Assembly: GCA_003439945.1 (NCBI GenBank)
Contig: QVRM01005224.1
Location: 682,001 to 746,000, forward strand
Origin: Dermanyssus gallinae
Taxonomy: Eukaryota > Arthropoda > Arachnida > Mesostigmata > Dermanyssidae
Direction: 5' to 3'
DNA length: 64,000 bases
The position numbers were made by a program, and so were the translations under genes. The notes under the pieces were generated by a model. That model worked only from the letters and a program-made list of their open reading frames with translations, did not search any database and was not told the DNA's origin. This document shows positions 60,375 through 64,000 of the stretch, piece after piece (within the stretch, counting starts at the first letter, position 1; every line of letters begins with the position of its first letter).

Positions 60375-61505
60375 GGTGTTCCTATTTGTGTGTCCAAAAC
60401 GCTAGGGTATGGTCAAACTCGGTGAGAAAATCATTTTTGCCAATGGGTGGAAGCCGGGAAAACGTTTTGTTTAGGAGTGAGGGTGAAATTTATAAAAGCA
60501 GTTATTCTGTCTTTTTTCTCCTACATAGTTGTGCAAAATCTACGTTTGCGGGAGAACCAGTCAACGCACAAAGGAACCGATCATACCGGCGTTTGGCGGA
60601 AAATTCTGCACAATAAAGTATACATTACTAGCTTGCGTAGCAAAAAGCGAATAGCCAGATTAAGGAAAGTCATAAAAAGTCAAAATGTTACGTTAACGCT
60701 TTTTTGTGCAACATCGTAATTTTTTCCATTACGACCAAAAATGCACGTCCAAAAGACTACTCTCAGGCAATAGCAGATTTAATGCCCACTACATTCGTAC
60801 CAAAGTGATGGTGCTGCGTTACGTAGTTGCCAAGTGACTAAGCTTTTTCGACAGTCATAGTTGTTATGTTTCACGTTGAAGTTTTCACGTCCAGAACCGT
60901 AGCATTTTGCCAAGACGTTTCCGCCCCCTCTTTCCATTAGGTTCGCAGGTTCTACCAAACCTTAAAATATGTACCTAACTTTCTCATACACCCTATGCAA
61001 GTATGCATGCCTTCGCTTTCGATATGATTGCCGAAAAAGCTTAGTTACTTGGCAACTACGTAACGCAGCACCATCACTTTGGTACGAATGTAGTGGGCAT
61101 TAAATCTGCTATTGCCTGAGAGTAGTCTTTTGGACGTACATTTTTGGTCGTAATGGAAAAAATTACGATGTTGCACAAAAAAGCGTTAACGTAACATTTT
61201 GACTTTTTATGACTTTCCTTAATCTGGCTATTCGCTTTTTGCTACGCAAGCTAGTAATGTATACTTTATTGTGCAGAATTTTCCGCCAAACGCGCCGGTA
61301 TGATCGGTTCCTTTGTGCGTTGACTGGTTCTCCCGCAAACGTAGATTTTGCACAACTATGTAGGAGAAAAAAGACAGAATAACTGCTTTTTCATCCTCAC
61401 TCCTAAACAAAACGTTTTCCCGGCTTCCACCCATTGGCAAAAATGATTTTCTCACCGAGTTTGACCATACCCTAGCGTTTTGGACACACAAATAGGAACA
61501 CCCTG
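60372..61505. mobile_element. Long fold-back (palindromic) DNA transposon-like element
   Basis: The left arm 60372-60853 and right arm 61029-61505 are reverse complements over essentially their whole length. By eye I see about five substitutions, a 7-base indel (left has extra bases near 60490) and a 2-base indel near 60592/61292. The loop is about 175 bases. Ends are CAGGGTGTTCC and its complement, bounded by TA on both sides, as in Tc1/mariner-type insertions. The arms contain a 90-codon frame (60447-60719) without recognisable transposase motifs, so it is presumably non-autonomous. It is probably recent, given the arm identity, unless gene conversion keeps the arms alike. Confidence 0.93.
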
Positions 61506-61527
61506 TATATATATATATATATATATA
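61506..61527 (+). repeat. (TA)n array right of the fold-back element
   Basis: About 11 TA repeats directly after the element. Confidence 0.95.
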
Positions 61528-61559
61528 CATATAATACTTTTCATAGATCAGTCTTTGTG

Positions 61560-62030
61560 AGAGGAAAACATTTTTACACCTTTAAGCAGGCTCTTAAAGA
61601 TACTTTTTGACATGGCTCCCATACGGAAGAGCAGTACAACAGCCTGCTGACTGACACTGCTTTATTACAGTCCAAGATACGCATATTTTTTTTAATCCAG
61701 CCACCATGTATTTCTTGTATTAAGTCATGTTTTGCAACAAAGTATCACTTAGGTGAGAGTTGCATATAGTTCTCTGGACAATAACGTGCGACACCATTAG
61801 TGGCCTGCTGCAGACTATTGTAGGCACGGCGGGACCAAATGAGGCAATATATCTTAAGTCTTTTGCGTACTGGACTAGCTTTACCTCAGATGGTAAGTAG
61901 CCCTTTGTGTCTTAAACATACATTAGATAGAGCAACGGTAGGAAGCAGCTACCCTGAAACATACGGTTTCGAACGGATAAGGGCCTGCTAAAGCAAGTGT
62001 CAACCTGAATTCTAAAAATGTGCTAATAAA
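61560..62030 (-). pseudogene. Jockey-like reverse transcriptase remnant
   Basis: The minus strand near 61965-61850 reads GSCFLPLLYLMYV, then GYLPSEVKLVQYAKDLRYIA. This fits 'G..lSP.LY.iYv.Di......v.lvqYADDl.~i' with YADD changed to YAKD and an in-frame stop after MYV. The flanks are too decayed to read. Confidence 0.65.
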
Positions 62031-62039
62031 GAAGATCTG

Positions 62040-62700
62040 AACTCTAAAATAACGCAATTAAGAGCACATTTTTTAAAAATGAAAATTATAATTTTTTGGG
62101 GTTTTGAAACAATATCAAGTTTAGAAATTTTCAACTGGAAATATCAAGTTTGCAATCAAATTTTGGAAAATTATCAATTTTGTGGGTTAAATAAACGCAT
62201 TATCTAATTATAGGTAATATCAAACAATTGCGCGCCATTCAACCGATTGCACAATAACCCATGTTGCGCAGGATCAAAGCAGTCATTGCGTTAAAAGAAT
62301 AAGTACATTTAAAACACAAATGTCGTTTCGAAAACGCAGCAAGCCACCGAGCATTCTGAGATCGATAGTTCGCGATGTCCGACATGCTGCCTTACTTTTT
62401 TCGGTACAATTATGGGAGCCTAAAGTACTTTGGGGCTCGACCATAGTTGTATAATCTCTCGAACTGTGTTTGCAAACGCCTTATTTTTCAGCATTCTCAT
62501 CTTTCAATGAAGTGACCTGGCTATTGTAAAAATCAGGGAAATCTGGTGTAACATTGTATCTGCAGTAATTTTAAAAATCAATTTATTCAAAATTGTTTTG
62601 CGCTCAATCAAATGCGCATTTTGGTCGAAGTAACCACAATAATATATTTTATGAATATAGCCCAGCCCTGCGTCATTTCCAGATGTTGTGTGCAGGTGCG
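62040..62700. other. AT-rich stretch, no feature seen
   Basis: It contains a degenerate internal repetition around 62100-62180 (AATATCAAGTTT/AATTTT blocks). Nothing else. Confidence 0.45.
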
Positions 62701-62729
62701 CCGCTAAGGCAGTTGCACTTAGTTTTTCA

Positions 62730-63010
62730 TGGTGTGGCGGCGTGGTCTAGGGGACTAGTGCGATAGTTATGATTGTAATCTACCGGGGTGTCGCCGGTTC
62801 GCTTTATGTTGTTTATCGAATTTTCTTTGAGCGATGCCCATTGAGAATACATGATAAACCATGCCGCTGAAAGTCAGCGACCATGCTGCCACAGGGATTG
62901 TTGGGGAAACCCCAGATATTTTCACATGTCCGGCCCTCGGTGCATTGAAGATATGACTTAGGTTACGTTCCAAGCCCGTAGGGGACGGATGATGATCTAG
63001 AATTAAAAAC
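62730..63010 (+). mobile_element. tRNA-derived SINE-like element
   Basis: The A-box consensus TGGTCTAGGGG (62744-62754) is followed by GGTTCGCTTTA (about 62797-62807), which keeps the GGTTCG half of a B box. The body of about 200 bases ends in an A-rich stretch near 63010. The tRNA-like head lacks a pairing acceptor stem. Confidence 0.5.
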
Positions 63011-63283
63011 AACCTCCTTGAAAAATGTTTTTAAATTCTAGTCTTTCATGGTAGTGAAAATGCATAATATCGCCTAAATTATCCTTTGTAGGTGAAATTT
63101 CTTCCCCATTCACAAAAAAGCATAGCGCCGTCAACCTAAGAGATTTGATTAGCAAAATGGAAAAGACAAAAGAGGAGAGACTACAATGATAGAAGACGAT
63201 CTTTCTTGAAATACAGGCTGGCTTTTACCAGTATCAACTAAATAGTGGCGCTTACTAAACTACACAACGATCTGACTAAGTCA

Positions 63284-63305
63284 ATATATATATATTTATA
63301 TATAT
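63284..63305 (+). repeat. Short imperfect (TA)n array
   Basis: A TA-rich run with one TTTA interruption. Confidence 0.8.
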
Positions 63306-63429
63306 ACATACAAAGTCTTCCGGTGGTTTTGCTTAGAAGCGCCATTCGTCAGCTACACACAGGCCAAATTTTGCGGGCGTGATGGCGGCGTGGCGGCGTT
63401 TATTGTTTGAGGTTGGTTCAAAGAAGTGA

Positions 63430-63990
63430 AAAAAAACTAGGTTCAACGATCTTTAGAGAACCGAAAATGGAATAGCATCGAATCCGCATTAAATTGTGTT
63501 TTATAAATCAACTCAGGACGGTAAAAATGTTACGAACTGCTTATGGTGATCGAACAGTGTCCCTAAACGTATGTGGTACCGTCGATTTCGCGACGGACAT
63601 GGGGAGGCCGAACCCCCGTTCAAAAAGGTCTTCGACGTCATTAACAGAAGAGAATGTTGAAAAAGTTCGTGTCATCGTACTCAATAATCGCCAAATTACT
63701 ATTAAAAAACCGAAAGTGAGGGTCGATTGGCCGGGATTAGTCACTTTCAACGCCTTCCGCGAGTTCTGGAGGGGTAACCGTTAAATTTTCATGTATTCAT
63801 ATTTAGGTTCAGAAAGACTTCTTCCAGCAAGAGGAGTCAATCAGACATTGGCTCATTGGCCGTCCAAGTTAAAACCTACACCACAGATCTTGGCAAACCA
63901 TTCTCGGCAGGTCAGTTCGTTGATGGAGTCCCCGAAAGACGGCGGAAATGTTTCAAAAAGTTATAGCAGCTTTGAAATATTTTCGTAAAG
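63430..63990 (+). pseudogene. Decayed mariner transposase N-terminal remnant
   Basis: The plus frame 63494-63784 reads VKMLRTAYGDRTVSLNV then RPNPRSKRSSTSLTEENVEK and VIVLNNRQITIK, matching the mariner N-terminal pattern 'e.L..aYG...~s......GR.sT...e.nv~kv...v..~r~~ti'. The catalytic half would lie beyond the window or is lost. Frame breaks before and after. Confidence 0.6.
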
Positions 63991-64000
63991 TAAAACACTT

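Overview
This is a eukaryotic, intron-rich nuclear window of moderate-to-low GC. Two conserved single-copy genes lie tail to tail inside a dense, mostly decayed transposon landscape. The protein similarities (GRK4/5/6-type kinase closest to fly Gprk2; proline dehydrogenase closest to fly slgA), the DD34D mariners and the R1/jockey/CR1/RTE-like retroelement scraps point to an arthropod. A mite or other arachnid is plausible from the long introns and (TA)n arrays, but the order cannot be proven by reading alone.

Plus strand, 1849-39324: eleven exons of a G-protein-coupled receptor kinase. Every splice phase matches the next, giving 622 codons from the middle of the RH (RGS-homology) domain through the kinase domain to a basic, Ser/Thr-rich tail. 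The first exons lie left of the window. Minus strand, 58675-47495: the last six exons of mitochondrial proline dehydrogenase, again phase-consistent, about 358 residues of the catalytic barrel. Its first exons lie right of the window, or at least were not found. The two genes converge on an intergenic gap of about 8.2 kb (39325-47494) in which I see no gene.

Mobile DNA: a mariner at 2058-3305 with a mutated catalytic triad; a nearly intact mariner at 7800-9121 whose transposase is broken only near its C-terminus; at least four decayed mariner pieces (29180-29520, 59000-59420, 59485-59600, 63490-63790); a 1.13-kb fold-back element with arms of about 480 bp at 60372-61505; non-LTR retrotransposon fragments in both orientations in many introns; several tRNA-derived SINE-like units with readable A and B boxes; a possible LTR near the left edge.

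Local repeats include many (TA)n arrays, an ATA array, a 184-bp unit in three tandem copies just upstream of the exon for the kinase ATP-binding loop, and several short perfect inverted repeats. I see no bacterial-type operon, CRISPR array or obviously new multi-gene system. The most unusual object is the fold-back element, followed by the recurrent contact of TA-targeting transposons with (TA)n arrays and the possible intron-retention end of the GRK.
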